NCBI RefSeq assembly: GCF_039540195.1
Contig: NZ_BAABEO010000019.1
Coordinates: 372,001 to 436,000 of the forward strand
Origin: Zafaria ginkgonis
Lineage (GTDB): Bacteria; Actinomycetota; Actinomycetes; Actinomycetales; Micrococcaceae
DNA: 64,000 bases
Direction of reading: 5' to 3'
Under the pieces are notes generated by a model. It was not told the DNA's origin and searched no databases. It saw only the letters and a list, made by a program, of their open reading frames with translations. Position numbers and translations under genes: made by a program. Positions 40,429 through 48,786 of this stretch are shown here, piece after piece (within the stretch, counting starts at the first letter, position 1; every line of letters starts with the position of its first letter).

Positions 40429-42107
40429 TTGCAGACGTCCGCGTTGGCGGCGCACCACTGGCGGAACTGCTCCTGGTTGACCAGGTGTTCGGCGTAGGTG
40501 CGGGCGAACTTGGTTTCGCCGGTCGTCGAATCCACGGTGACCCAGTAGTAGTAGTCGTTCTGCTGCGGGGCGATCGCGGCCTCGATGGCGGTGTTGGCCG
40601 GGGAGCCGATCGGGGTCGGCGGCAGGCCGGCGTGCACGTAGGTGTTGTACACGTTGCCGGCGTCGGCCTTCTCCTCGGCGCTCATCTGCAGCGAGTACCG
40701 CTTCAGGCCGTAGATCACCGTGGAGTCGACCTGGAGCAGTCCGTTGGTCTCCGTGTTGTCCGGGGACAGGCGGTTCTCCAGCGCGCCGGCGACGGTGGCG
40801 TAGTCGGCGGGCAGCGCCTCGGCCTGCAGGATGCTGGCGATCTTCAGGATGCGGTACTGCTCGGCGGGGTCGGTGACGCCCTGGTCGGTGAGTTCCTTCA
40901 GCGTGGCGTCGACCATCAGCTTCAGGATCCCCTTCGCGTCGGTGTCCACGGGGAACCGGTACTCGCCCGGGTGCAGGTAGCCCTCCAGGGTCTGGATCGA
41001 ACCGTCCAGTCCGAACTGTTCGGGTTGCTCGTTGAGCTTTGCCAGTTCGGCGACGCCGATGCCGGTTGCGGTGCTGATTTCCTCGAAAACGGCGTCGGTG
41101 CGCACGTTCTGCTTGATGGCCACGTAGTGGACCTTGGCGGCGTCCTCGCCGACCAGCGTGGTGGCGGCGTCGATCGCGCGCATCTGGTACTTGAGCTGGT
41201 AGTCGCCGGGGTGGATTTCCTTGCTCTCGGCCTCCACCTGGCCCAGGGCCTCGAGGAAGAGGTCCTCGCCGGCGACGATGTCCTGCTCGGCCAGGCGGCG
41301 GCCGATCTGGATCGGTCCCCAGCCGTTCTGGACGGTGAAGGTGACCTCTCCGGTTCCCGGCCCGGGGTAGTCCACGGCCGGGGTGGGGATGATCTGCTTG
41401 ATGAAGGTGGCCATGCCGATGACCCCGACCACGAAGATGCCCAGGACCGTCAGCATGACGATGTTGCGCCGGCGCCGGCGCTGCTGGCGCACGCGCGGGG
41501 CGCTGCGGTGGCCGGGAAGGAAGACGTGCTCGCGGCCGTGGCCGTCGTCGTACCCCTCGTCCCGGACGTGCCCGGAGTCGGCGTCGTGGGTGCCGCCGGA
41601 GGCGGCGTCGCCGTCCGCGGCGGGCTGGGTGCGGCCCACATGCCCGAGCCGGACGGTATGGGCGTCGACCTCGTGGTGGCCGTGGTCGTGGCGGCCGCTG
41701 CGGGGAGGCTGGGACGGCGGGTCGGGGTGGCGCTCCGGCTCGGAGGAGGCGGAAACGCGGGCCGGAGGCCGTTCCAGCGTCTGGAGGGGGCTATCCGCCG
41801 TCTCCTGCGCACGGGCGAGCCGCGCCCTGCGGCGAGGCGAGGCCACCTCGGCCGCCAGGGGCACTGCGGCCACCGGCATGGTGGCCGCCGGCACGGCGTC
41901 CGGGACGCCCGCATCCGGCGCGGAGGGGGACGGGGCGTCCTGTCCGGACGCCGCCAGGTCCTCCCCGGCGGCGTCGAACGGAGCGGTCGGCTCAAGCCGG
42001 CGCCGGCCGGTGGGTAACCGGCGGAAGGGCGGGCCCGACTGCTCGGATGCCGCACCGGCGCTGTTCTGGGGGTACCTCTCGATCACGGGGAGCCGTCCTT
42101 CAGTCAT
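40425..42107 (-). CDS. mltG: Endolytic murein transglycosylase MltG
   Basis: Cleaves nascent glycan strands and helps set their length. The 560-aa protein has a cytoplasmic disordered N-terminus of about 210 residues (Pro/Ala/His-rich), a basic patch QQRRRRRN, one transmembrane helix (about 216-236), a LysM-like subdomain (about 255-330) and the YceG domain (LEGYLHPGEYRFP, LQVDSTVIYGL, NTYVHAGLPPTPIGSPANTAIEAA). The active-site stretch reads ASILQAE: by my count the Glu at residue 430 aligns with the E. coli catalytic Glu 218, while the preceding Glu of the usual EKE pattern is Gln. It overlaps ruvX and aroE by 4 bp each. Confidence 0.93.
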   Translation of the reverse strand: MTEGRLPVIERYPQNSAGAASEQSGPPFRRLPTGRRRLEPTAPFDAAGEDLAASGQDAPSPSAPDAGVPDAVPAATMPVAAVPLAAEVASPRRRARLARAQETADSPLQTLERPPARVSASSEPERHPDPPSQPPRSGRHDHGHHEVDAHTVRLGHVGRTQPAADGDAASGGTHDADSGHVRDEGYDDGHGREHVFLPGHRSAPRVRQQRRRRRNIVMLTVLGIFVVGVIGMATFIKQIIPTPAVDYPGPGTGEVTFTVQNGWGPIQIGRRLAEQDIVAGEDLFLEALGQVEAESKEIHPGDYQLKYQMRAIDAATTLVGEDAAKVHYVAIKQNVRTDAVFEEISTATGIGVAELAKLNEQPEQFGLDGSIQTLEGYLHPGEYRFPVDTDAKGILKLMVDATLKELTDQGVTDPAEQYRILKIASILQAEALPADYATVAGALENRLSPDNTETNGLLQVDSTVIYGLKRYSLQMSAEEKADAGNVYNTYVHAGLPPTPIGSPANTAIEAAIAPQQNDYYYWVTVDSTTGETKFARTYAEHLVNQEQFRQWCAANADVCK

Positions 42108-42613
42108 CGTCCGTCGTGCGGGCGCATGCCATCGTACACGGGGATCCCCACGTCCCGATGAAGAGATTTTTGCATATCAAGGGCCTGTTGCAGGATTTCC
42201 GCGGCCGCCACCTGGTCCACGACCTGGCGGTGCTTGCGCCCGTCCAGGCCCGCTTCGCGCAGCGAACGGTGGGCGCTGACCGTGGTCAGCCGCTCGTCGA
42301 CAAGGCGCACCGTGGCGGCGGATCCGGCCGTCCGCAGCTCGGCGACCAGCGCCTCGGCGTAGGCGCGGGCCATGCGGGTGGACTCGGTGTCCCCCCCGCC
42401 CAGGGACCGGGGAAGTCCCACGAATACCTGCACCGCGTCACGTTCCGTCACAAGGGAGGCCAGCGCCCGCAGGTCGCTGCCCTTCTTCTCGTCCCTGCGC
42501 AGGGTCTTCAGCGGGGTTGCCAGCATCCCGTCGGGGTCGCAGGCCGCGACGCCGACGCGGGCCATGCCCACGTCGACGCCCAGCTTGACACCCCGCGGGA
42601 AGCCCGCGTCCAT
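42104..42613 (-). CDS. ruvX: YqgF/RuvX family nuclease
   Basis: RNase H-fold nuclease implicated in pre-16S rRNA 5' processing and annotated as a Holliday junction resolvase. The 169-aa protein has KLGVDVGMARVGVAACD (Asp 14), VFVGLPRSLGGGDTEST, and VRLVDERLTTVSAHRSLRE with KHRQVVDQVAAAEILQQALD following, all family-typical. It starts 2 bp after the alaS stop, and its stop overlaps the mltG start. The alaS-ruvX-mltG-aroE order is conserved in Actinobacteria. Confidence 0.95.
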   Translation of the reverse strand: MDAGFPRGVKLGVDVGMARVGVAACDPDGMLATPLKTLRRDEKKGSDLRALASLVTERDAVQVFVGLPRSLGGGDTESTRMARAYAEALVAELRTAGSAATVRLVDERLTTVSAHRSLREAGLDGRKHRQVVDQVAAAEILQQALDMQKSLHRDVGIPVYDGMRPHDGR

Positions 42614-42615
42614 CG

Positions 42616-45297
42616 TCAGGACCGCTCCGCGATCTGGCGGACGACGGCGGCCAGCGCGTCGGCGATCTTGGCCGCGTCCTGCCCGCCGCCCTGGGCGACG
42701 TCGTCCTTGCCGCCGCCGCCGCCACCGAGGATTCCGGCGGCGGTGCGCACCAGGGCGCCCGCCTTGACTCCGGCCCCGCGGGCGGCTTCGTTGGTGGCGA
42801 CCAGCACGAGCGGGCGTCCGTTGGCCACGCCGGCGAGGGCCACCGTGGCGGCCTCGGACCCGAGGCGGCCACGCAGGTCCAGCGCCAGGCCGCGCAGGTC
42901 GTCCGCGGAGGCGACCGCGCCGGCGTCGTGCGCCAGGACGCGCACCCCGGCGACGTCCACGGACTGGGTCAGCAGGCGGCCGGCCTCGGCGGCCAGCTGC
43001 TCCTTGCGCAGCCTTTCGAGTTCCTTCTCGGCGGCCTTGAGCTTGGCCACCGTCGTGGAAACGCGCTCGGCGAGCTGGTTGGAGGGCACGCGGAACATCT
43101 CGGAGAGCTCGGAGACCAGGGCGCGTTCGGCGGCACCGTGGCGGAACGCCTCCATGCCGACGAGGGCCTCGACGCGGCGGTTGCCGGAACCGACGGACTG
43201 CTCGCCGAGCAGGGTCAGCTGGGCGATCTGGGCGGTGGAGGCCACGTGGGTGCCACCGCAGAACTCGCGGGACCACTCGCCGTCCATCTCGACCACCCGC
43301 ACGGTGTTGCCGTACTTCTCGCCGAACAGGCTGGTCGCGCCCAGGGCCTTGGCCTCGGCCAGCGGCATGACGCGGGTGAGGACCTCGTGGTTGTTGCGGA
43401 TCGCCAGGTTCGCGACCTCCTCCACCTCGCTGCGCGCGGCGGCGGACATGCCTTCGCTCCAGGTGAAGTCGAAGCGCAGGTAGCCGGCCTTGTTGAAGGA
43501 ACCGGACTGCAGCGCCTCCGGGCCGAGGATCTGGTGCAGGGCGGCGTGGATGATGTGCGTGGCGGAGTGGGCCTGCTCGCCGGAGTGGCGGCGCTGCCGG
43601 TCGACCTCGGCCAGGACGCGCGCGTCGGCGGGCAGCTCGCCCTCGCGGACGATCGCGCGGTGCACGTTCAGGCCCTTGATCGGCGACTGCACGTCGAGGA
43701 CCTCGACGACGAAGCCGTCGCCGGTGACCAGGCCGACGTCGCCGGCCTGGCCGCCCGCCTCGGCGTAGAAGGGGGTCTCGTTCAGGACCAGCTCGATCTC
43801 GTCGCCCTGGGTGGCGAAGGGAACCAGCTGGCCGGCGCGGACGATGCCGCGGACGGCGGACTCGGTGGAGAGTTCGTCGTAGCCGGTGAAGACGACGTCG
43901 CCGGCGGAGTGCAGCTGGGTGAAGACCGTCAGGTCGGCGTGGCCGGCCTTCTTCTGGCGGGCGTCCTTCTGGGCGCGTTCGCGCTGTTCGGTCATCAGCT
44001 TGCGGAAGGTCGACTCGTCCACGGCCAGGCCGGCCTCGGCCGCCATCTCCAGGGTCAGGTCGATCGGGAAGCCGTAGGTGTCGTGCAGCGCGAAGGCGTC
44101 CTCGCCCGAGAGCTGGGCGCCGGCCGCCTTGGAGGCCACGACTGCCTCCTCCAGGCGTGCGGTGCCGCTGGCGATGGTGCGCAGGAACGCCTTCTCCTCG
44201 GCGTAGGCGATGCGGGAGATGCGCGCGAAGTCGCTCTCCACCTCCGGGTAGACGCCCTTCATCGCGTCGCGGGAGGCCGGGAGCAGTTCGGGCAGCACGG
44301 CCGTCTCGACGCCGAGCAGGCGCATGGCGCGCACCGCGCGGCGGATCAGGCGGCGCAGCACGTAGCCGCGGCCCTCGTTCGAGGGCACCACGCCGTCGGA
44401 GATGAGCATCAGGGAGGAGCGGACGTGGTCGGCGACCACACGCATGCGCACGTCGTCGGTGTGGTGCGGGTCGGCGGGGTCCTCGGTGGAGGTGTACTCC
44501 TTGCCGGAGAGCTCGGCGGCCTTGTCCAGCACCGGACGGACCTGGTCGGTCTCGTACATGTTCTCGACGCCCTGCAGGATCATCGCCAGGCGCTCCAGGC
44601 CCAGGCCGGTATCGATGTTCTTCTTCGGCAGTTCGCCGAGGATCTCGAAGTCCTCCTTGCCGATGCCCTCGCCGCGCTGGTACTGCATGAAGACCAGGTT
44701 CCAGATCTCCACGTAGCGGGTGTCGTCGGCCTCCGGCCCGCCCTCGATGCCGTAGGCGGGGCCGCGGTCGTAGAAGATCTCGGAGCAGGGACCGGCGGGG
44801 CCGGGCTGGCCGGTGGACCAGTAGTTGTCCTTCTTGCCGAACTTCTGGATGCGCTCGACCGGCAGGCCGATCTTGTCGCGCCAGATCGCCAGGGCCTCGT
44901 CGTCCTCGTGGTAGACGGTAACCCACAGGCGGTCCACCGGAAGGCCGAAGCCGCCCTGCTCCACCGGGGTGGTCAGCAGCTCCCACGCGTAGGAGATGGC
45001 CCCTTCCTTGAAGTAGTCGCCGAAGGAGAAGTTGCCGCACATCTGGAAGAAGGTGCCGTGGCGGACGGTCTTGCCGACCTCGTCGATGTCACCGGTGCGG
45101 ATGCACTTCTGGACGCTGGTGGCGCGGCTGTAGGGGGGCTCTTCGCGGGCCGTCAGGTACGGGATGAACGGAACCATGCCGGCCACCGTGAATAGCAGGG
45201 AGGGGTCGCTGGAGACCAGCGAGGCGCTCGGCGCGGCGGTGTGTCCCTTGGCGACGAAGAAGTCGATCCACCGGCGGGCGATGTCCTGCGATTTCAT
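42616..45297 (-). CDS. alaS: Alanine-tRNA ligase
   Basis: Class II synthetase with editing. The 893-aa protein has the catalytic core (FTVAGMVPFIPYL...RATSVQKCIRTGDIDEVG, MCGNFSFGDYFK, TGLGLERLAMILQG) and the editing domain with the zinc motif HSATHIIHAALH and CGGTHV. A C-terminal coiled coil and C-Ala domain with GGGGGGKDDVAQGGG close the protein. ATG 45297 was chosen because MKSQDIARRWIDFF is the family start and AAAGGA lies upstream. No T-box motif is visible before it. It heads a chain of closely packed genes reaching nusB. Confidence 0.97.
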   Translation of the reverse strand: MKSQDIARRWIDFFVAKGHTAAPSASLVSSDPSLLFTVAGMVPFIPYLTAREEPPYSRATSVQKCIRTGDIDEVGKTVRHGTFFQMCGNFSFGDYFKEGAISYAWELLTTPVEQGGFGLPVDRLWVTVYHEDDEALAIWRDKIGLPVERIQKFGKKDNYWSTGQPGPAGPCSEIFYDRGPAYGIEGGPEADDTRYVEIWNLVFMQYQRGEGIGKEDFEILGELPKKNIDTGLGLERLAMILQGVENMYETDQVRPVLDKAAELSGKEYTSTEDPADPHHTDDVRMRVVADHVRSSLMLISDGVVPSNEGRGYVLRRLIRRAVRAMRLLGVETAVLPELLPASRDAMKGVYPEVESDFARISRIAYAEEKAFLRTIASGTARLEEAVVASKAAGAQLSGEDAFALHDTYGFPIDLTLEMAAEAGLAVDESTFRKLMTEQRERAQKDARQKKAGHADLTVFTQLHSAGDVVFTGYDELSTESAVRGIVRAGQLVPFATQGDEIELVLNETPFYAEAGGQAGDVGLVTGDGFVVEVLDVQSPIKGLNVHRAIVREGELPADARVLAEVDRQRRHSGEQAHSATHIIHAALHQILGPEALQSGSFNKAGYLRFDFTWSEGMSAAARSEVEEVANLAIRNNHEVLTRVMPLAEAKALGATSLFGEKYGNTVRVVEMDGEWSREFCGGTHVASTAQIAQLTLLGEQSVGSGNRRVEALVGMEAFRHGAAERALVSELSEMFRVPSNQLAERVSTTVAKLKAAEKELERLRKEQLAAEAGRLLTQSVDVAGVRVLAHDAGAVASADDLRGLALDLRGRLGSEAATVALAGVANGRPLVLVATNEAARGAGVKAGALVRTAAGILGGGGGGKDDVAQGGGQDAAKIADALAAVVRQIAERS

Positions 45298-45344
45298 TGT
45301 GTCCTTTGGTCCCTTCATGGTTCGGGGTAGGTCGTGGGCCCGGC

Positions 45345-45590
45345 CTAGTGGCGGCGGGTGCCCGGAATGGCGTCGGCGTCGGAGATCCCGAGGGCGGCGC
45401 GCAGCTCGGTTTCCCGGCTGGCCATGCCCTCGCGGAACGCGTAGGCGACATCGTGGAGGCCGTCGGCCACGCGGCCGACGGTGCGGTTGAGGCCTTCGGC
45501 CGAGGCGGCGTCCCGGATCTGGATGATCCTGCGCGCGGCCAGGGCACCGATGCCAACACCGATGCCCACCCAGAGAATGCGTTTGAACAT
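45345..45590 (-). CDS. Small membrane-anchored protein of unknown function
   Basis: An 81-aa protein not assigned to a named family. A hydrophobic N-terminal helix (FKRILWVGIGVGIGALAARR, residues 2-21) is followed by a charged helical region (SAEGLNRTVGRVADGLHDVAYAFREGMASRETELRAAL). The GGGGGAACC Shine-Dalgarno precedes the ATG. It lies between a DUF948 gene (10 bp) and alaS (47 bp), the place where Arthrobacter relatives also carry a short protein, as far as I recall. A partner of the DUF948 protein at the membrane is possible but unproven. Confidence 0.72.
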   Translation of the reverse strand: MFKRILWVGIGVGIGALAARRIIQIRDAASAEGLNRTVGRVADGLHDVAYAFREGMASRETELRAALGISDADAIPGTRRH

Positions 45591-45600
45591 GTGGTTCCCC

Positions 45601-45972
45601 CTAGCGGCTGCGCCGGCCCTTGCCGGTCGGCCGGACCGCCAAGGCGGAGCGGACGCCGTGCGAGAACGCGGCAACCTTGATCAGCGGTGAGCCCAGCGTG
45701 GCGGCGGCCAGCGAGGACAGGGCGGTGACGTTGGCGGAGGCGTCGGAGACGTTGCTGGTGATCCCGTCGACCTTGCGCAGCTGCTCGTTGGTGGTGGTCA
45801 CGGTGGTGGTGACCTCCTCCAGGAGCGGGCTGGTGCCGTCCGAGAGCTCACGCACGGCGAGGCGAAGCTCGTCGAACACCTTGCCCAGCTTCCAGACGGG
45901 GACGGCCAGCAAGGCCACCAGCACCGCAAAGACGCCGGCGGCGATCAGCCCGGCGATGTCGGACCCTGTCAT
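45601..45972 (-). CDS. DUF948 domain-containing membrane protein
   Basis: A 123-aa protein with one N-terminal transmembrane helix (IAGLIAAGVFAVLVALLAVPVWKL, residues 6-29), followed by a helical region KVFDELRLAVRELSDGTSPLLEEVTTTVTTTNEQLRKVDGI typical of DUF948, and a basic C-terminus. Function unknown; family members are often near cell-envelope or stress genes. The Shine-Dalgarno AAGGAG is clear. It is upstream of the small membrane gene and alaS and follows the rpsD terminator. Confidence 0.83.
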   Translation of the reverse strand: MTGSDIAGLIAAGVFAVLVALLAVPVWKLGKVFDELRLAVRELSDGTSPLLEEVTTTVTTTNEQLRKVDGITSNVSDASANVTALSSLAAATLGSPLIKVAAFSHGVRSALAVRPTGKGRRSR

Positions 45973-46053
45973 ATCAACTGCTCCTTGCGATTCGGCACTA
46001 CCAACGGTAGACAACACTACCGGTCGTTGCTTGCTGCCACCGCGTCGGGGCGG

Positions 46054-46093
46054 AAACCACTGAGCCCGCGGCACGGGGCCGCGGGCTCAGTGG
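46054..46093 (-). terminator. Intrinsic terminator of rpsD
   Basis: A perfect 16-bp stem (46057-46072 and 46078-46093) with a 5-nt loop is followed on the minus strand by TTT. It lies 37 bp after the rpsD stop. Confidence 0.9.
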
Positions 46094-46130
46094 TGTGCTT
46101 GGCGCACTTCCGCTCACGCGGGAGTGGTGC

Positions 46131-46757
46131 CTAGCGTGCGTAGTACTCGACGACGAGGTTCTCTTCGCAGGTCACGGGGACCTCGGAGCGCTTCGGGCGG
46201 CGCACCAGGGTGGCCTGCAGCGACTCCAGCTTGACGTCCAGGTAGCCCGGAACGGCCGGCAGGACGTCGCGGTGGGCGCCGGCGGCGGCGATCTGGAACG
46301 GACCCATCTTCTCGGAACGCTCGTGCACGTGCACCAGCTGGCCCGGGGTGACGCGGAACGAGGGGCGGTCCACGCGGGCGCCGTCAACCAGGATGTGGCG
46401 GTGCACAACCAGCTGGCGGGCCTGGGAGATGGTGCGGGCGAAGCCGGCACGCAGGACCAGGGCGTCCAGGCGCATTTCCAGCAGCTCGACCAGGTTCTCA
46501 CCGGTCAGGCCGGCGGTGCGGCGGGCTTCCTCGAAGACGCGGGTCATCTGCGCCTCGCGGATGCCGTACTGGGCGCGCAGGCGCTGCTTTTCGCGCAGAC
46601 GCACGGCGTAGTCGGAGTCCTGCTTCTTACGGGCACGGCCGTGCTGGCCGGGGCCGTACGGGCGGCGCTCCATGTACTTTTCGGCCTTGGGGGTAAGGGC
46701 GATGCCGAGGGCACGCGAAATGCGGACCTTGCGGCGGGCACGGGTGTTGTTAGCCAC
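46131..46757 (-). CDS. rpsD: 30S ribosomal protein S4
   Basis: Primary 16S rRNA-binding protein. The 208-aa chain has RARRKVRISRALGIALTPKA, the basic GPGQHGRARKKQDSDYAVRLREKQRLRAQYG region and the S4 RNA-binding domain (MRLDALVLRAGFARTISQARQLVVHRHILVDG). No N-terminal zinc Cys set is present, so it is the C-minus form. It is a lone gene outside the alpha operon. The GTG start follows AAAAGGAC. It is preceded by a leader of about 150 nt with small hairpins and followed by a strong terminator. Confidence 0.97.
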   Translation of the reverse strand: MANNTRARRKVRISRALGIALTPKAEKYMERRPYGPGQHGRARKKQDSDYAVRLREKQRLRAQYGIREAQMTRVFEEARRTAGLTGENLVELLEMRLDALVLRAGFARTISQARQLVVHRHILVDGARVDRPSFRVTPGQLVHVHERSEKMGPFQIAAAGAHRDVLPAVPGYLDVKLESLQATLVRRPKRSEVPVTCEENLVVEYYAR

Positions 46758-46912
46758 GGGTGTCCTTTTCTGTACGGCGGCTTGAATTGCTCTGGCCTCC
46801 AGGAGGGAGAGTGAGGGGAAGCCGCTCCCCTGCTACTACAGCGCGTCCCCGGGCACCCGGAAGGGTGTTGCGCTTGCGCAGCAAAGGAGGACGGCTTGCC
46901 AGCCAAAGATCC

Positions 46913-46918
46913 ATCCTA
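46913..46918 (-). promoter_or_regulatory. Candidate rpsD -10 box (TAGGAT) with long leader
   Basis: TAGGAT on the minus strand lies 17 bp past the rarA stop and implies a leader of about 150 nt. The leader holds GC-rich hairpins and two Shine-Dalgarno-like stretches and could bind S4, which is inference. Confidence 0.45.
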
Positions 46919-46934
46919 GCACCAGGGCGGCCCG

Positions 46935-48320
46935 CTAGCCGCCGCGGACGATCCGGCGCACCCGCTCGAGGCGCTCCGCGATGGCGCGTTCTGCCCCGTT
47001 GGCCGTGGGCAGGTAGTAGTTCCGGCCGACCAGGTCGTCCGGCGGGTACTGCTGGCGGGCGATGCCATGCGGCTCGTCGTGGGCGTAGACGTAGCCCTTG
47101 CCGTGCCCCAGCTGTCCGGCCCCCGGGTAGTGGGCATCGCGCAGGTGGGCCGGAATCCCCTGGCCGCGGCCGGCCCGCACGTCGGCGATGGCGGCGTTGA
47201 TCCCGTTGTAGGCGGCGTTGGACTTCGGGGCCGCCGCCAGGTGGACCACCGCGTGGCCCAGGATGATGCGCGCCTCCGGCATGCCGATCAGCTGGACCGC
47301 CTGGGCCGCCGCGACGGCCGTCTGCAGCGCGGTGGGGTCTGCCATGCCGATGTCCTCGGAGGCGCTGATCATCAGCCGCCGGGCGATGAACCGCGGGTCC
47401 TCCCCCGCCTCCAGCATGCGGGCTAGGTAGTGGAGCGAAGCATCCACGTCGGAGCCGCGGATCGACTTGATGAAGGCGCTGGCCACGTCGTAGTGCTGAT
47501 CCCCCGCCCGGTCGTAGCGCTGCACCGCGGCATCCATGGCCCGCTCGGCGTGGACGGCGTCGATCCTGACGGTGTCGGCGCCGCTCTCGGCGGCCTCGCC
47601 CCAGGCGACGCCGGCCGCGGCCTCGAGCGCGGTCAGGGAACGGCGGGCATCCCCGCCGGAGAGCCGCACCAGGTGCTCCAGCGCGTCGTCGGCCAGCTCA
47701 ACGGTGCCGCCCAGGCCGCGTTCGTCGGCCACGGCCCGGAGCAGCAGCTGCCTGATGTCCTCTTCCTCCAGGGGCTTGAGCGTGAGCATCAGGGAGCGGG
47801 AAAGCAGCGGGGAGACGACCGAGAAGGACGGGTTCTCGGTCGTGGCGGCCACCAGCACGACCCACCGGTTTTCGACGCCGGGCAGCAGCGCGTCCTGCTG
47901 GGCCTTGTTGAAGCGGTGGATCTCGTCCAGGAACAGCACCGTGGTGCGTCCGTGCAGGTCGCGGTCCGTCAGCGCCTGGTCCATCACCCGGCGCACGTCC
48001 TTAACGCCGGCGGTGATTGCGCTGAGTTCAACGAACTTCCGGCCGGAGCCGCGCGCGATGACGTGCGCCAGCGTCGTCTTGCCGGTGCCCGGCGGGCCCC
48101 ACAGGATGATGCTGGCCGGCCCCGCCGGCCCGGATCCGTCCACTCCCGCCAGCTGGCGCAGCGGAGATCCCGATTTGAGCAGGTGCGTCTGTCCCACCAG
48201 TTCGTCCAGCGTGCGGGGGCGCATGCGCACGGCCAGCGGGGCCCGGGGCCGCCCCGGAACATCTCCGGCCGGCTCGGTCCCGAAGTCGTCCTCATCCGCC
48301 ATGCTGAACAAATCACTCAC
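46935..48320 (-). CDS. rarA: Replication-associated recombination protein A (RarA/MgsA)
   Basis: AAA+ ATPase acting at stalled forks. The 461-aa protein has LAVRMRPRTLDELVGQTHLL, Walker A ILWGPPGTGKTTLAHVIA, Walker B TVLFLDEIHRFNKAQQDALLP, sensor 1 AATTENPSF and arginine-finger PLLSRS. The family tetramerisation region (DQHYDVASAFIKSIRGSDVDASLHYLARML, EDIGMADPTALQ) follows. The GTG at 48320 has no Shine-Dalgarno but lies 7 nt after TAGACT, indicating a leaderless transcript. The promoter is part of the dispersed GC-rich element. Confidence 0.96.
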   Translation of the reverse strand: MSDLFSMADEDDFGTEPAGDVPGRPRAPLAVRMRPRTLDELVGQTHLLKSGSPLRQLAGVDGSGPAGPASIILWGPPGTGKTTLAHVIARGSGRKFVELSAITAGVKDVRRVMDQALTDRDLHGRTTVLFLDEIHRFNKAQQDALLPGVENRWVVLVAATTENPSFSVVSPLLSRSLMLTLKPLEEEDIRQLLLRAVADERGLGGTVELADDALEHLVRLSGGDARRSLTALEAAAGVAWGEAAESGADTVRIDAVHAERAMDAAVQRYDRAGDQHYDVASAFIKSIRGSDVDASLHYLARMLEAGEDPRFIARRLMISASEDIGMADPTALQTAVAAAQAVQLIGMPEARIILGHAVVHLAAAPKSNAAYNGINAAIADVRAGRGQGIPAHLRDAHYPGAGQLGHGKGYVYAHDEPHGIARQQYPPDDLVGRNYYLPTANGAERAIAERLERVRRIVRGG

Positions 48321-48327
48321 GGCCCCC

Positions 48328-48377
48328 AGTCTAGGAGCCGAGGGGCCCGTGCCGAGCGAAGCGAGGTGCGGGAGGCT
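48328..48377 (-). repeat. Promoter-associated GC-rich repeat, copy 3, with rarA -10
   Basis: On the minus strand, CTCCCGCACCTCGC and TTCGCTCG are followed by a 19-nt spacer (GGGCCCCTCGG inside) and TAGACT (48333-48328), then 7 nt to the rarA GTG. It differs from the other copies mainly by T for G in the CTCGCT(T/G)CGCTCG core. Confidence 0.72.
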
Positions 48378-48441
48378 TCTGGACGCCGGGTTGTCGTTGA
48401 GTCAGGTCCGAGGAGCCCGCGATCTCCCGTTTGCCGGCGTC

Positions 48442-48786
48442 CTACTGTTCGTGGGGCCGGGAAACGGTGGACTGGAAGCTGTCCCAGAGCATGCGCAGGG
48501 TGCGCAGCCGCTCGCGGCCGGAGGCGGTGAGCGCGTAGACCTTGCGGCCGGGCGCGCCCCGGCCCTCCTTCCACGCACCGCGGATGTAGCCGGCCTCCTC
48601 CAGCTTGCCGAGGGCCGGATACAGGGTGGCCCCCTTCAGCGGGGAGAATCCGCGCTCCTCCAGCTTCTTCGCCAGGGCGTAGCCGTGGTTCGATCCGTTC
48701 TCCAGCCCGGCCAAGAGGCACATCGGCAGCAGGGCGCGTTGCCACGTGCCCGGGTAGCGCGGGAATCCCCCGGTCTCAGCGGGCAT
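48442..48786 (-). CDS. PadR family transcriptional regulator
   Basis: A 114-aa winged-helix regulator. The PadR domain covers residues about 14-98: LPMCLLAGLENGSNHGYALAKKLEERGFSPLKGATLYPALGKLEEAGYIRGAW and GAPGRKVYALTASGRERL. The C-terminal dimerisation helix is short. The ligand and targets are unknown; PadR-type repressors often control an adjacent transporter or membrane gene, and none is here. The upstream region carries an imperfect inverted repeat AGAAA-N10-TTTCT (48875-48894) inside a sequence repeated three more times over the next 1.3 kb. A GAGGGACGGGGGG stretch serves as Shine-Dalgarno. Confidence 0.88.
   Translation of the reverse strand: MPAETGGFPRYPGTWQRALLPMCLLAGLENGSNHGYALAKKLEERGFSPLKGATLYPALGKLEEAGYIRGAWKEGRGAPGRKVYALTASGRERLRTLRMLWDSFQSTVSRPHEQ

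Noticed and set aside
42104..45040. Extension of the ruvX frame upstream across alaS as one 978-aa protein
   Set aside because: The upstream part is out of frame with alaS and low-complexity; RuvX similarity begins at ATG 42613.
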